From Neospora caninum Liverpool (lineage: Eukaryota; Apicomplexa; Conoidasida; Eucoccidiorida; Sarcocystidae): DNA of 64,000 nt. A model generated the notes under the pieces. The model was not told the origin of the DNA, made no database searches, and saw nothing but the letters and a program-made list of their open reading frames with translations. The position numbers and the translations under genes were made by a program. The DNA is taken from the NCBI RefSeq assembly GCF_000208865.1, contig NC_018392.1:2965348-3029347 (forward strand). Reading direction: 5' to 3'. Of the stretch, positions 32,501 to 44,855 are shown one piece after another. The number at the start of each line of letters is the position of its first letter. Positions within the stretch are counted from its first letter, which is position 1.

Positions 32501-33969
32501 GGTCGTTCCCCGTGTGGTAAGAAAACGCATTCGTGCTTGCGCCACTGTTGAGACACCGCGCGAAACACAAGGCAAGTCCTGCCCCGTTTATCACGGTCCT
32601 TTTCCATGGTTTCGGTGACTCGCATCCTTCCTCCCACCTCCGAGACCCGCGGCGTCTGGGTTTCTTGAACGCATGCCTTCTCTCTCCTGTGTACGACGCC
32701 GCTCTCGTCTCTTAACAAACGCTAGCGCCAGCCGATCTACCACTGATGCAAACGAAGACGCCATCCACCCTAGATGCTCTCTCAGTCCACCTACTGGTTC
32801 CTCCCTCGTCCTCCTCCCCGCTTGAACGGAGCTGTTACCTCGAGTTCCCTTGCCTCTCTGCACAGAACCGGATCTTCTGCCGGGCGATGTCCTCAAGGAC
32901 TCTATCCCGCTGCCTCTAGGCCATGTCATTCGCTCTGAAAAGCCTGGTTCACGTCTACAAACGCTGAGGCGACAGAGACAGGCAGCCTTTTCCCAATGCT
33001 CCGCACTACGCGTGGCGGTCACCCTCCACGGAACCACGTCACCTTGACGAAACACCCTAGTAGAAACTCGAAACGAAAAAAAAGTCGTGCTTCCTCGTTT
33101 GGGCAGACTGAGGCACATCTCGCCGAACACAGACCGGCCGCTCCTTCCTCGCCAACAGCGGGCGCTCGTGCGCCGCAATCCGACTCGAAATGGACATCAC
33201 GCGGACCGGTGCCACGGCAAAATGGACACAAATGCCGACCTCTTTCCTTCGCAGACCTTCTCTCCCACAATCTGCGCGGGGACGGGAGATTTGTAAGAAC
33301 CCATTTTTTTCCGGGAAAAAAGGAGCCTTTGCTTGGGTTTGTTGACTGAAACTCTGCGCACGAAGCTGCCACAAGTGTTGTCGCAGAGGAATGGGCGCCG
33401 CATCCAAGCTACTTTTTGGTTTTGTGGAGATAAACGGCTCCCTCCTCGCCCAAAGAATCTCCTGGACACAGCAACTGCCTTTACCCTGAAAGGCTCGCGA
33501 GGCCAACGAATGAGCCTCGATGTCGGGCGGACTGACATGCCGCGCGCGGCGCCGCGGAAATATATTCCTGGTTTCCAGGTCGACCGCCACGCTCCGGGTT
33601 CCGTTGCCACAAACCCGCGCAGCTTCACCTCTCTTTCACATTACTACAGGAGCACTGCCTCCTCATGCTTCGACGCCGCGTGGCCAGTCTCCGAGCGTTC
33701 AGCAACGCCATTTGTTGCCTTCTCTTGTCCACCTTCAGCCTCTTTTTGGTGCGCCCTCAGAAGGGAAAAAACATCCTGTCCTGTTACGCAAGCACGGCAC
33801 ACGAGAAAAACCATGCAAGACATTCGGGGATTCAAATCCAACCACGCCGCGACAAAAGCGCACCGCCAACTGTGGATCCATCTGAACCTGCCCGCAAGAG
33901 GTACACTCTCTCGAGTGTCCGCGCCGCCACTCCTGTTCACCGAGTCGTCTGCTTCATCTGAACCGATGT
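29600..33969. other. Convergent intergenic region with coding-like fragments
   Basis: The region lies between the 3' end of the PP2C gene (+) and that of the LARP gene (-). It must hold both 3' UTRs. No complete gene is supported. Minus-strand fragments with splice-like edges and protein-like composition occur at 30839-31188, about 31884-32059, 32138-32293, 32839-32963 and 33057-33600. Several contain in-frame stops, so they are listed separately as a possible decayed gene. The plus strand also has mutually exclusive open frames at 30758-31183 and 31896-32618 with no family signal. Confidence 0.4.
31884..32963 (-). pseudogene. Possible decayed minus-strand gene (weak)
   Basis: Three exon-like segments with acceptor and donor signals and compatible phases were found. 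Segment 32839-32963 has one frame reading RQRDRVLEDIARQKIRFCAE after an in-frame TAG (32918-32916) and a frame change. Segment 32138-32293 reads KTRPVNAFLYKMHAQL, then a TAG at 32243-32241, then RATSCERARDVLREHFEVV. Segment 31884-32059 continues in phase (GRRAGSAFGAYAAVDCREGHH). In both interrupted segments the stop replaces what would be a glutamine codon if CAG became TAG, and the amino-acid composition on either side is helix-like. The intron between the last two segments would be only 78 bp, short for this group. No family was recognised. Chance is a real alternative. Confidence 0.22.
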
Positions 33970-36900
33970 CTACATCGATTCGGCCACATCCACACACACG
34001 TTTCTGCCTTGAGATTTACAGCTAAGAAACAAAAGACTGGAAAGCAGACGCCTCTCCACCTCGACGGGGGGGAACGTGGCGTAGTCGAGGAGCGCCCCAC
34101 CCTTATACGCTTTCTCCTCGTCGCTCACGCACGCTTCTCGACCGAGTTCCGGCGGTTCTAAAAAGATACGAAGAATGCCTTGTTTCCTGTTCGAACGAAA
34201 AACGTGGCGCCGTGTTGGACTGAGTAAGCCAGTGGATATCCAGACTACTCTTCTCCAGGACGCGCTCCGCAAACCTTGTTCTCCGCGTCACCGCTTCTTC
34301 ACGCACCTCCCTCCACACACTGGGCGATGACACGGGCGAGTGGCCGTTACACAGGGGACGGCCCCAGTTCTGAAGTCGCGCGCTGGATTCCTTTTGCTCG
34401 GGGTATCTCGCGCAATTGCCGACGTACCTTGGCCACTTGCCTCAGAAGAGGGGTTCCCTTCATTCTTCTCCTTCGCTGCAAAGTTCGTCGCCTTTTCCGT
34501 GGGCTCGCCCTTCAGCGGCTGCACACAGAGAGACGTGCAAAGAGAGGGAGGGTGTCGGTCGAGCAATGCGAATCACGCACGCGCCTCTTGCGCCAATTTC
34601 CCGGCCGTGTACGCGTACCGACCTGCACACGGCTGGACACCCATTCGTGATCTCGGTACGTCTCGGGGAAACTGGAAAAGCGAGAGAGGCTCACTTGTGC
34701 GTGTCCCCCGTTGCGTCGTGTCTCATGTGCAGTGGCACCACTCACCGCCTTCGAAGCCTCGCCCTTTTTGTCCACCGGACGTCCTTCCTCAGCCTTGCCT
34801 GTCGCAAGACCTGCCGCGTTCTGCTTCGCGTTTTTCTTGCACTTTCCGCCGTTTTTGGAGCCTCCCGCGTGGCCAGCGGAATCGGCCGAAGAAGAAACGT
34901 CCTTTTGACGCTGACGAGCTGTGAAGGCTGTCCAGCATGCGGCGCCCTGCCTCGGTGTATCTACCGCCAAGAAGCAGCCGGTTTGCTGAGAGGACACAAC
35001 CGCCAAAGACCCCGACGCCACGATAACCTCTCGGCAAGTGGAGACGGGAAAAGGTGAAATACGGCATGGGAACGCGAACCCAGAAGACTACGGACGCTTG
35101 CCGGTCGCCACCGACAGGCAGCTACTGAGCTCCCTTCGTCTGTCCACGTCGTCATGCTTTCTCTGCCGTGTCAGGGAATCAAGCGGCCAGCCGGTACCAT
35201 CCACACACTGCAGAAGAACTTCGAATACCGACCGCTCCACTGAACACGCGCGTGGGAAATACGGTGCATGGCAAAGACGTCCAGACCGCACCCGCGCATG
35301 TCCTTCGCCCTCCTTCAAACAGGAGCACGAGGGACGAAGAACGAAACAGCTGCATGCCGATGGGCCAGCAACGACACACACAGACGAAACCTGGCCAGAC
35401 TGATAGAATCCGGTTTCCCCTTTGAAGCCCGACGCGCTTGCCTCACCGGGAGATCACGGATGTCCTGCGGAATCTCGATGCCGTTCGGACACGCCGCCTC
35501 GTAGTTGCTGCAAATATCGACTACCTCGGCAGCCGTGAAATTCCTAAAAGCTGGAAGCACCAGAGATGCATGGAGGAAGGCGAAAAGCCGAGTTAGAGCC
35601 AAACGTACTCGCGACGAGCGGTGGGCCGCAAATACCCCGCGGTTCGCCTACCGAAGCGCCTCCCTGATATCTCCTCCCGCCGTCTCTGCGTGGAAACCTT
35701 CCGTGACGGAAGCCGCGCTGTAACTCCTGGCGCCTGGGCGAAGGCCAGCTCACCTTTCTTGTAGCCGCACGGCTTCGCAGGCCGCGCGCTCGCAGCCGCA
35801 GTGAGCGACGGGAAATCGCCGCCTCCGAGGAACGGCGCCCCCGACATGTGCGGAGACGAGGAGACTGACCCTGCTCCGCCCCTTGATTTGCGAGATGAGC
35901 CAAGCGAGGCGTGTTCCACAGATGAAGTGAAACTCGTTCCATTGTTATGGGACCGAGACGATGTCGACTGTCTGCCTTGTCCTTCTTGGTCGCCCCCGGA
36001 GGTTGCAGGCGACGCTGAGCGGAGCACACGCACAGGACAGTACGCAAGACGTTCTCCAAAGCCGGGTTTGATTTCCCTCTGGCTTGCCGATGCACGCGGC
36101 GCCGTGCTCCACACTTTGGCCTTTGTCTACCGGACTGTGCAGCGGCCTGCACGCCCCCCCGCGAAACGGCGCATGCACTGAGTGGAGCGTGAAGCAACCG
36201 GGGTGGCGTGTGGAAGACGGTCACACCAGCACGGCATCGCCGCGCGCACATCGAGTTTGCCTGCGACAGCGAGATCTGCAACCCAGAATCCTTGGCTGTC
36301 TTTCCTGAACGCGAGACCCGCATTCCTGTGTCTCCTTACCCGCACTCCAGTCTCCCTCCTTTATGGGGACTCCCTTGCCCTTCCTCCCAGTGACCAGTGT
36401 CCATCCCCCGGCAGCGGCGGCTGCCTGGCTCTGCTGGCCTCGACTGCTGGGCGGTTGCGCGTTCCACCGAGTCTCTTTGGGTTTCCCAGCAGCCGTCGAG
36501 CCCGCAGCTCCAGCGGCCGCTCCGAAGCCGCCGCCTCGACTGGCGCGCCAAGCGCTGCCTCCTCGCCCTGACCCGTGAACTCCGCTTGAGCTCTCGCCTC
36601 CACTGGGCGGCGCAGCGCCCGGGCCCGCAAGAGCGCTTCCCTGCGCCCAGCAGCCGTACGCGGTGGCTGCGTTCGCGGCGTCGTAGGTCGGAAGGTAGCC
36701 CCCGTTGTACGAGGAGAGCACAACGGGGTCGTAGTAGCACGGCTGGGTCGGAACCCACGGGCACGCGGCTGCCGGGCTGTTGGTGAGGGCCGGTGCGGCT
36801 GCCTGACTCCCAGGTGAACTTGGCGACTGGTCGGCCGCGTCGTCTTTCTTCTCGGAAGGCTTTTCTCCAGACGAAGCCGGCGCACCGGAGTGCTCGGCAG

Positions 36901-39570
36901 CGCCCGCGCCGTCCTTCACTTCTTCCCCGGCTGCGGCGCCCGCGCGTTCGCCGCCGTCGTTTCTCGTGGATGGAGGCGGCGGACTCGACGTCGCCGTCTC
37001 GCCTGTCAGGGAAGAGAGCGTGGCGTCCGACGGCGACACGCCGCCGTCAGGCCCCGCGTCCTTCTCAGGCGCCATCCCTGGCATCAGCGGCTGCGCGCTC
37101 CCCGGAACCTGCAGCCCGCCAGCAGGGACAGTCCCCGCCTGCCATCCTGGAGGAGGGACGGGAGCTGTGGACGAGCCCCAGGAGAGGTCGAAGGGGATCC
37201 AGGGCGTGGGCGCCATGTACGGAGACGGTCCACGCAGTGCAGGATGTGGGGAAGCCGGGAGCGCTGAGTTCCGAGACGACGGTTTCCCTTCGCCGCGCGC
37301 GGCAGTCTGAGCTGCCGCGCTCGCAGAAGACGCACCCTTCCCGCCTTTCCCGCTGCTCGCCTTTTCGCGCTTTCCCGCCTGGCCAGGTGACGCAAACGGA
37401 CGAAGGCCGGGGGAGCGCGAAGCCGCATCGTAGGCCGGGGGCCGAGACGCAACGCCGGAGCCTGCGTAGTTCGCCGGACTCGGCGGCATAGGCTGCGTGC
37501 GGCCATACGCAGGGGGTGCGGCGTGGAAGACGCCGGCGTTAAACGGCATGGTGCACGGCGGAAATTGGGGCACGAATCGCGCAGAAGTCAACGGAAGGGA
37601 ACTGTGAGCCGCGCCGGACCTCCTGGGCGGCGCCCCGGGCAACCCCGCAGGATACCCTGCCAAAGGATGCGCGCCGTACCGTGCCGACACCGGGACACCG
37701 GCCAGCGGTGCGAACGCAGGATGGGAAACCGACCCCAGCGCAGCCGTGGGGTACTGTTGAGCCGACGAGACGATGCGTTGGAGGGAGTGCGTCGCCTTGA
37801 TTCCAACTCGAATAGGTTTGTCCTGAGAAACGCACAGAGGAGACAGGGACGGGATAGGCTTCTTCACCCCCTGCCAAGGTAGAGAAGAACGGGAAAAGGA
37901 AGAAACCTCGCAAGCATTTCCCTCTCTCCGGGCTCGGCCCACAAACACGGGCACCGCTGTGGGGACTCTCAGCACAAAAAACGGACTCGTCGACCAGCCA
38001 GACATGGACCGAGAAGCACGAGGAAGCGCCTGTCACGGGGCCGTCGCAGAGAGCCTGGACAGCGCCGCTGGGTGCACTAGTCCCAGAAGCGCGGCATTTC
38101 CAGCTTCCTTACGTCGATTTGTTGAGTTCGCAGCCAAAGTGCAAGTTCCTGGGCGACGTTTTCGTCTTCGACAACGACAAACCACGTGTTGTTGACCTCT
38201 CTCCGAATGCTTCGAACCGGCCCCGCAGCGTCGGTGTCTTCCTGTTTCGGCGACTCTTTGTCTTCCTTCGCCTGCTTCCCTTCGTCAGCCTCGCCCTCCG
38301 CCGCCGCGCCACGTTCCTTCTTCTTCTCGAACACAGGCGCGCTCTCGATCACACGGCGGAGCGCCTCTTCACTGAGGCTCTCGGGGACGTCTCTGAACAC
38401 AAGCGTGTTCCGGGTTTCGGCGAGGAGGTTTCCCAGAGCGATGCACTTCACCGTTTTCTTCTCGCCTCGGTCACCTGTCTCCCCTTCGTCCTTCTTTCCC
38501 TCGGCTTGATCCTTCTCCTCTTCTCCCTTCGCTGCCTCGACCGTCCGTTCAGACAGCGTGAGTGCCGAGCGCTCTAGGGCAGCCTCGATTTCCTCCGGCG
38601 AGATGTTCCACGCGGAGACGGTCGGGTGAGCCAGCAGCACGGAGACGTCCAGAAGGAGATCTCCCGGCTTGATCTTGGTCGCCAGAAACCGGTCTCGCTG
38701 CAGGTTTTCCTGAGTAAAGAGCGCCTCGAGAGCCGCCGCCAACTCACTCGGCTCCGGCGCGACAACCGGCGCGGGGGTCGGCGGCGGGATCGGCTGAAAA
38801 GACAACTGAGGAACGTGCATCATCTCGTAGGGGAGTGGAAGCGGCGGCGGAGGCGGAACATTCACAGCCCCGGGTGACGGCGGCGACGGCGGATGCGGCA
38901 GCGCGCCTCGGCTTTTGTGGCCATTAAAGTACGCCGGCGAGCCGCTGGCGCCTACGGTTCGTCGCCCACCCGAGCGCGCCGCCTGTCCTGACTGCCGAGG
39001 GGACACTGGGCTCTTGTCCCCGCACTTGGCCTTGGGGCCGGACCCCGACCCGCTCGCGGCGAGTGGCGAGGCAGCCTCCGTCCCCTCGACGCCGCTAGCT
39101 GCGCGGCCGCTGTTCCCGCGCTTCTTCTTCTTGCCTTTCTCGCCTGCCACCGCCGGCTGGCCGGTCTTCCCCGGCGCGCCTGCGGGCGACGCACCTAGAG
39201 ACGGAGACGCCTGGGGACTCTGGGCTCCACTGAGGTCTTGTTTGTCGCATCCATCGCTGCGATTGAGCTCGCCGGCGACTGGCGAAGACGCATCCGAGCC
39301 GTTCGAACGCGCCTCATCATCCACGGTGTACAGGTTTTCGCGGGGCGACGCAGCCCCGTCTTCGCCGCGACTCATGAGTCCCGCCTTCAACGACGACGTG
39401 GTCACTCCGGACGCTGTAGTCGACAGTTCCCGCACGGGCGGAGAAGAGGCGTAGGATGCCCGCGTCGTGTTGCTGTCGTCGCCACGCCCTTCCAAATGGT
39501 CCGATCCCAACCCGTTCTCAAAGATGCCTTCTTCGCAGGGGGCGGTTCCGAGGTCGCGCAGCACAGGCAT
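33970..39570 (-). CDS. La-motif (LARP-like) RNA-binding protein
   Basis: Seven exons on the minus strand: 39570-38113, 37822-36340, about 36113-35754, 35550-35447, 34910-34695, 34518-34428 and 34157-33970. They total 3900 nt, 1299 residues, with matching phases; exon 3's acceptor is the least certain. After a Ser/Gly/Pro-rich N-terminus the La motif lies at about residues 268-345 (LEALFTQENLQRDRFLATKI, later VSAWNISPEEIEAALE). It is followed by a degenerate RRM-like region (VKCIALGNLL, TLVFRDVPESLSEEALRRVI, NNTWFVVVEDENVAQELALW) whose last strand (KPIRVGIKA) is split off into exon 2. That ending resembles LARP4-type proteins. The middle is a long Pro/Gly/Ala/Ser-rich region with GRKGKGVPIKEGDW and a GGGDFPSL element. 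The C-terminus is charged. Such proteins bind 3' ends or poly(A) of mRNAs and affect stability and translation. The start (MPVLRDLG) follows an acceptor-like CTCTGCAG, so a 5' UTR intron is likely. Confidence 0.78.
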
Positions 39571-41803
39571 CTTGGTCTGCAGAGACACAGAGCGAGCGGC
39601 CAGGCCACACGCGCAGGCGCTGACTCGGAGACGGAAGGAGGACGGGACGAAGGCTGAGCCCAGGGCCGACGAGGTCAGAAGGGGACAGGACAGGCGTCCG
39701 CGCGGAGAAAGAAAAGGTTGTTCCACACACGGTGGCTGCGCAGCTCAAAGCAGACTGGAAAGGCCTCCAACGAGACAGCAGTGTCGCCAACACGCGGCAC
39801 AGTGAGGACTTCCGCGGAGGGACGCGTGGGACGAAGGTGTTTCGAGGGCAAAACGCTAGCAAACAAAGGGAAGGAACGCGGAGAGAGAAACGAGGGCGAA
39901 GGACACAAAGGACCAGAGCAGAAAACGCTGCAAGTCGGAAAAAACAAAGTTCGGCCAGAGCCCTCTGCGCAAGATTCTTCCTGAAAACAGTGAACGGAAG
40001 ACGGTGGGAAGAGACGGGATGTCGAGGGAGAGACGCTGGCGACAACTTCGTGAGCGGAGAGCTCGTCGCGGGAAAAAGGGTCAGACGAACGGGAACCACA
40101 CGAGACGAGGGTGTTCCTTGAGCGGTGGAGCCAAAAGCGCGAACTCAGACGCTCTGGATGCCTCTTTTTCAGGACGGACTGCCGACGTAAACGCCAAGCA
40201 AAACCCGGAAGAGAGGAGCGAGGCCAGCAACTCCAAACAGGGAAGCGTGCGGAGTGAGACGCTCTGGTGCGTCAGAGGCGGGCGGGGACCTGCGCTTTGG
40301 AGTCCAGAAAAGCGTCGTTTCACCAGCTTCTCGGATTCCCGAAACCATTTGCAGACAGCGAGATGCAGACGAGCCGGTGGGCCAGAGGAGTCTGCTTTGA
40401 AACGACCCGTAGGGCACAGGGGAGCACGGGGAACTCGAAACAAATCGACGAAAACAATCGTCACAGAGAGACCGGACCGCAGGACGGGAGAAAACACCGA
40501 CGAGGGCCTTCAGCGCGGCGTGTGCCCAAACGAGGGGTGCGCGGAAGTGACGAATTCCGGAGAAAGGCGAGGGGGTGACAGGGCGGGAGAATGACGGAGA
40601 GGAAGCAAGAGCGGGCGCGAGAAAGAGATGGACTCGAGAAGCTTCACGGTCTTTGGCCACGCAGGGCTGTGGACGAGAGAGGACGTTGATTAACCAGAAC
40701 AGCAGTTTCTATTTCTGGCAAACGGCGCTTATTCGAACAAAAGAAAAGCGACAAAGCCTATCGGATGAACCACCCGTCGAAGTTTAGCTCCACAAGGACG
40801 GGTGTACGTCACCACTATTTGATCCGGAAACGGCTTCCTGCGAAGAACCTCTGTCGAAAAAAGAGCAGAGAATGAGGCATAGATACGGGTTTCTACAGTT
40901 GCTTCTCCCAACAGCGAGGAGGCGCACGCAGGCGGGGGCTTCGAGCTTTTGCGTACAGAGACAGATCGGCAACGAAGAGGCGTGTCGCGCGCAGAGAGCT
41001 CTTCCGGAAACTGCACACCGCCTGGTCGGTTCCCTTTCCCGATCTGATTGCTCTCTTGCAGCCTCTGCAAACGGGAGACGCCGAAAGGAGGAGAAATAGC
41101 AGGAAAAGAACTCCCTGCGAGGCGCAGCGACCCCTGAAACGGGCTTTGTGTGGAACGCTGCCCCGTTGCGGCAGCTCGGCGTCTCCACGAACGAGCGGCA
41201 GCCGCAAAAGTCTCACGGACACACGCAAAAGGCAGGTCGGATTTTTCTGGGGCCTTCACTTTCTTTGTGTGAAGGGCTTTGTGCCGATTGCTGGTGTCGA
41301 CGGGCGCTCGAGATGCTGGGCCGCACGCCAGGATCTGTGGAGAAAATTGCGAGGAGACACACGCCTGGTCGACATCCCCCACGGGCTGTGGGTTATATTC
41401 CACACACGAGATGAGTGACCTACGGAAAGCGGAATAGCGACCGCCTCTGTTTGGCGATGAAAAAGAGAGACGGTCGATCGCAAAAATTCCAGGGACACTA
41501 GAGCAAAAAGCGATCCGTGGGCCCCTGAACGGTGGAGAGAGCAGCGCTGCCCTGGCGCATTTTCTGGGAGAAAAGGAGAAAAAGCGAAGAGAGACTGAAA
41601 ATACGAGATACGGTTTCCACCGTCTCCCCTATGGCAGATGAGATGGATTGCGGTGCGAAAAGGGAATGAGGGAATGAAGAAGAGCGCTGACGAAGAGAGA
41701 AGACGGGAGTCGGGAAAGAGCCGAGAGCGACACGCAGCGTTTCCTTGTAGGGCGTTCCTCCTAGTCACTATGTTTCAATAGCCCCTTCACTCATTGTCCG
41801 GTT
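39571..41803. other. Upstream region of the LARP gene, no coding gene seen
   Basis: This region probably contains the promoter, 5' UTR and a 5' UTR intron of the minus-strand LARP gene. Open frames on both strands are of low-complexity Arg/Ser/Pro composition and have no family-like blocks. Confidence 0.45.
40010..40261. promoter_or_regulatory. Cluster of three WGAGACG elements upstream of the LARP gene
   Basis: AGAGACG at 40010-40016 and 40029-40035 and TGAGACG at 40255-40261 lie 440-690 bp upstream of the LARP start codon. They read on the plus strand, opposite to the gene. A/T-GAGACG is an established Toxoplasma promoter element; function here is inferred from position and clustering. Confidence 0.4.
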
Positions 41804-41824
41804 CCCCCCCCCCCCCCCCCCCCC
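41804..41824. repeat. Poly-C tract (21 C)
   Basis: An uninterrupted run of 21 C lies in intergenic DNA. It may be polymorphic or mis-sized in an assembly. Confidence 0.9.
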
Positions 41825-44800
41825 GAACCCCCGCAGGCCGCTTTGCATATGGGCACATGTAGGCACACGCCAGGATGCGCAAAGCGCATGCGCTTTCAGA
41901 AGGGTCGAAGCCCATGCAGGAGGCTCTCATCCCTCACCGGAGTCGAGGACCGATTTCCTGGCGAGCGACAGATGCAGGAACGCTGGTGTTCGGCGTACCT
42001 TTCTTCACGATCTTTCACGGCTCTCCACTCCGGCCTGGGAGGCAGGCTCTCGCCGACCTGCCTCACCCCCCTCACATAAAGAGGGGAAGCGACAGAGGAT
42101 TTCCACGGGGAACATACGCAGCAGGTGTTCGCGAGAATGACTCCGGGTGGAGAGGAACCTTCGGTTGCCCCGCGCTTTGCAGAGAGCGCGAGCGAGGGTG
42201 TTGCAACGGCGAGGGCTTTTCCCCTGGTGTGTTAGGCTATCTTCTAGGATGTTTCTTACTTTCTCCTGACAGCCGAGAGGAGACGTATTTCTCGCACATC
42301 CGTCCAGAGGTCGGCAGTGAGCCAGATGGACTGTGTGTGCAGCCTGGTGTGTGCAGAAATCCTCAGTTGCCTGCCGCTGCTTACATGACCGCCGACTCGG
42401 CGGCCGGAGACAAAAAGTACAGATCCTGGCGGAGAGACGCTGCCCCTTTCTGGGAGTGGAGTGCATGCACACCACAGAAACCGAGGCAAAATCTTCCATG
42501 TTTTCTGCAGGGGGACCGTGGTTTCCTTTTTTTCCAGTGTGCATGACGGGAAACTACAGCGACGGGTAGCAGAAAAAAAGCGTACGCTGAGGGCGAGCAG
42601 ACGGCGTTTGTAAGCCAGAGGGTGGCGCAGATACGCGTGGAAGGGCTTTCAGCTGGTCCAAATCGACGCCATTCGACGCCCGACAAATCCCATACACATC
42701 CAACTGCGGCGGCTCCGGGCGAGGAAGGCACGTTTGCAGTAGGAACTCTCCTTCCGACGGAGGGTCAACACGGCCGGGAAGGAGGGTGCGTGCTGCGTAA
42801 TCCCCTGCGCCTCCCTTTTGATTTAACGCCACCACAACGGCAACGTCCCTAGTCGGGGTGAAAGGACGAAGCGGTAGAGACAAATGTTCCCCTTATGTCA
42901 TCCAATATTGTACAGCACAAAGCGTACTCAAGTATGCCTGGATGATATGTTGTGCTATAGACAAAAAGCACAGACAGTGAGATGACTGATTGTCCCAAGG
43001 TACCTGGGAGTTCACCAACACTGACAGAGCGCACTGGCATCGTCGGTCATGTATCAGAACAGCAGAGGATTTCTCCATCTTGATGCTAGCAAGCTTCTCT
43101 CTATATAGAATGGTCAAACACAAAACGTGTGTAACCGTTTGGAAGCTCCTTTATCCCCTCTCCCTCTACCTGAAGACATGGTGACACAGCCGCCACCTGG
43201 GGGCCACGGAGCATTCTGCGATTAGGAAATCCGCCGCGGATCCCGTGTACTTCCTTCTCTTGCTGCCTCTTTCCTGAAAACAGAAACTCTTTCTTGGCGA
43301 GTAGTTCTCTTAAGCACCTTTCGCGTCTCATGTTGGCACTTTTGCGGCTGTGAACACTCAACTACCCCATCTCTCAAGAACAAAATCCTTTGGCGGCTGC
43401 TGCAAAGGCTGCAAAAAGGTCAAGCGACATTTTTGTTTAATTTTTCCGTGGTAGTCTCTGTTGCGGGGACAAGAGCAAACCACCTTCGCTTGCCCAGGGT
43501 GTGCCCTGTAGGCTGCTGAGAATTTACGTCTTCCAGCAGCAGGAAGTTTGTGTTGTGATCATTGATCACGGAGCCTGGTCAACGAATGCACATTGGGGCG
43601 GTAGGATCCTTAACATGCGTGCACGATATAATGACACCCGGAGCAACTTGGAAAACGTTTTGTAGAAGTCCTGATTCCTTAACACCGATCGTCTTGCGTA
43701 GGGACGCGATAAACGTTGTGCGAGTGACGGTACTGAAATGGCTTATTGGCGGTTTCCGTTGCAAACGCTGAAATCGTTGTTTGTCAGCACTTGGGTACGG
43801 AAAAAATCTTGGACGTGGTTTCGATAGCACCCACTTTCAACCTTTGGAAGTTCCCCCCCGATGCCGCATCCGGATCCTCCTGTCCGACGGCGGCGAAGAG
43901 GACTTTGTATGTGCTCCAGTGCTCTGCTGTTCTTTATTGCCAGCATTCTCTCTGTTGGCCCACACTGCCTACGTGAAATGATGTATCGGGTGCACAACGT
44001 ACCATTTCTATGTCAATGCAAGATGCAGTAGAGGTGCGAACCATCGACACTAGTTCCGGCTCTGCATTTCAGCACATGCGCCCGCGCCACGACGAAAAAC
44101 AATCTGCAGGTCCCAGAAAGGTGATTGGAACTTAAGGACTAAAACCTAGCTACCCGGCAACTTTGGACTGTCGTGGACCTTAGAAAAGAACCATTTCTCT
44201 GCTCATATCCAAATTTCGTCGCACTGCTTCGGAGAAACCCTGATATACGGGAAACAGGCTGTTTCTCTCGAGACACCTCATTGGATCATGCCGGTTGTAG
44301 CCGTTCTCTCGAAGCTACCGCGGATCACTAGAACTTTTGGAGAAGGTCCAGCCTTGCGAAAAAGGTTACAGCGAGCGCAAGGATTAGTGAATGCGTGTTC
44401 GGTGGGTGCCACCGGCATAAATAAACCATACACTAGTGGTTCGAGAGGCGACAAGAAGCTTCGTACCCGTTCTGTGATTCCCTTCTCCGCGCCGTGCCAC
44501 GAATAACCTACTGACGCTGTCAGCCTCTGGCTGCTGCGTAAGAACGTGGATACAAAACCAACTATTTCTGGAGTTCTTTCGGACTCATTTGAGGCAGCCT
44601 CACAGTGCTTCTCTGCTCTCGCTCGGCAGACAAACCTTAAAAAGCTAGAAAGGTTAGCGTACAACCAGACTGCGTGACGAAGGAGGCGTGCCCGGCCCTG
44701 TGTCTCACACTTAGGCTATGCCAAAAAATCTACTCAGGGAGAACCATTGCAACAAAAGGAGTTATGTACTCGACCACAGGTTCTCGGGACTAGGAAACGC

Positions 44801-44855
44801 ATGGAGAACTCACATCAAATACACATGCCACACTAGGTGTGTACAGTGTACACTT
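41825..44855. other. Intergenic region, no gene seen
   Basis: Three kilobases lie between the poly-C tract and the weak 44.9-45.6 kb candidate. Open frames are short (under about 220 codons) and overlap on both strands. No motif, RNA gene or mobile element was recognised. Base composition drops toward AT in 42.9-44.8 kb compared with the neighbouring genes. Confidence 0.5.

Noticed and set aside
31896..32618. 240-codon plus-strand frame
   Set aside because: There is no recognisable protein and no splice or start context, and the minus strand shows better exon-like signals in the same place.
38077..38112. LARP protein ending at the in-frame stop just after its first exon (MPRFWD)
   Set aside because: A GTAAGG donor at 38112 and an in-phase acceptor before KPIRVGIKA restore the expected end of the RRM-like region.
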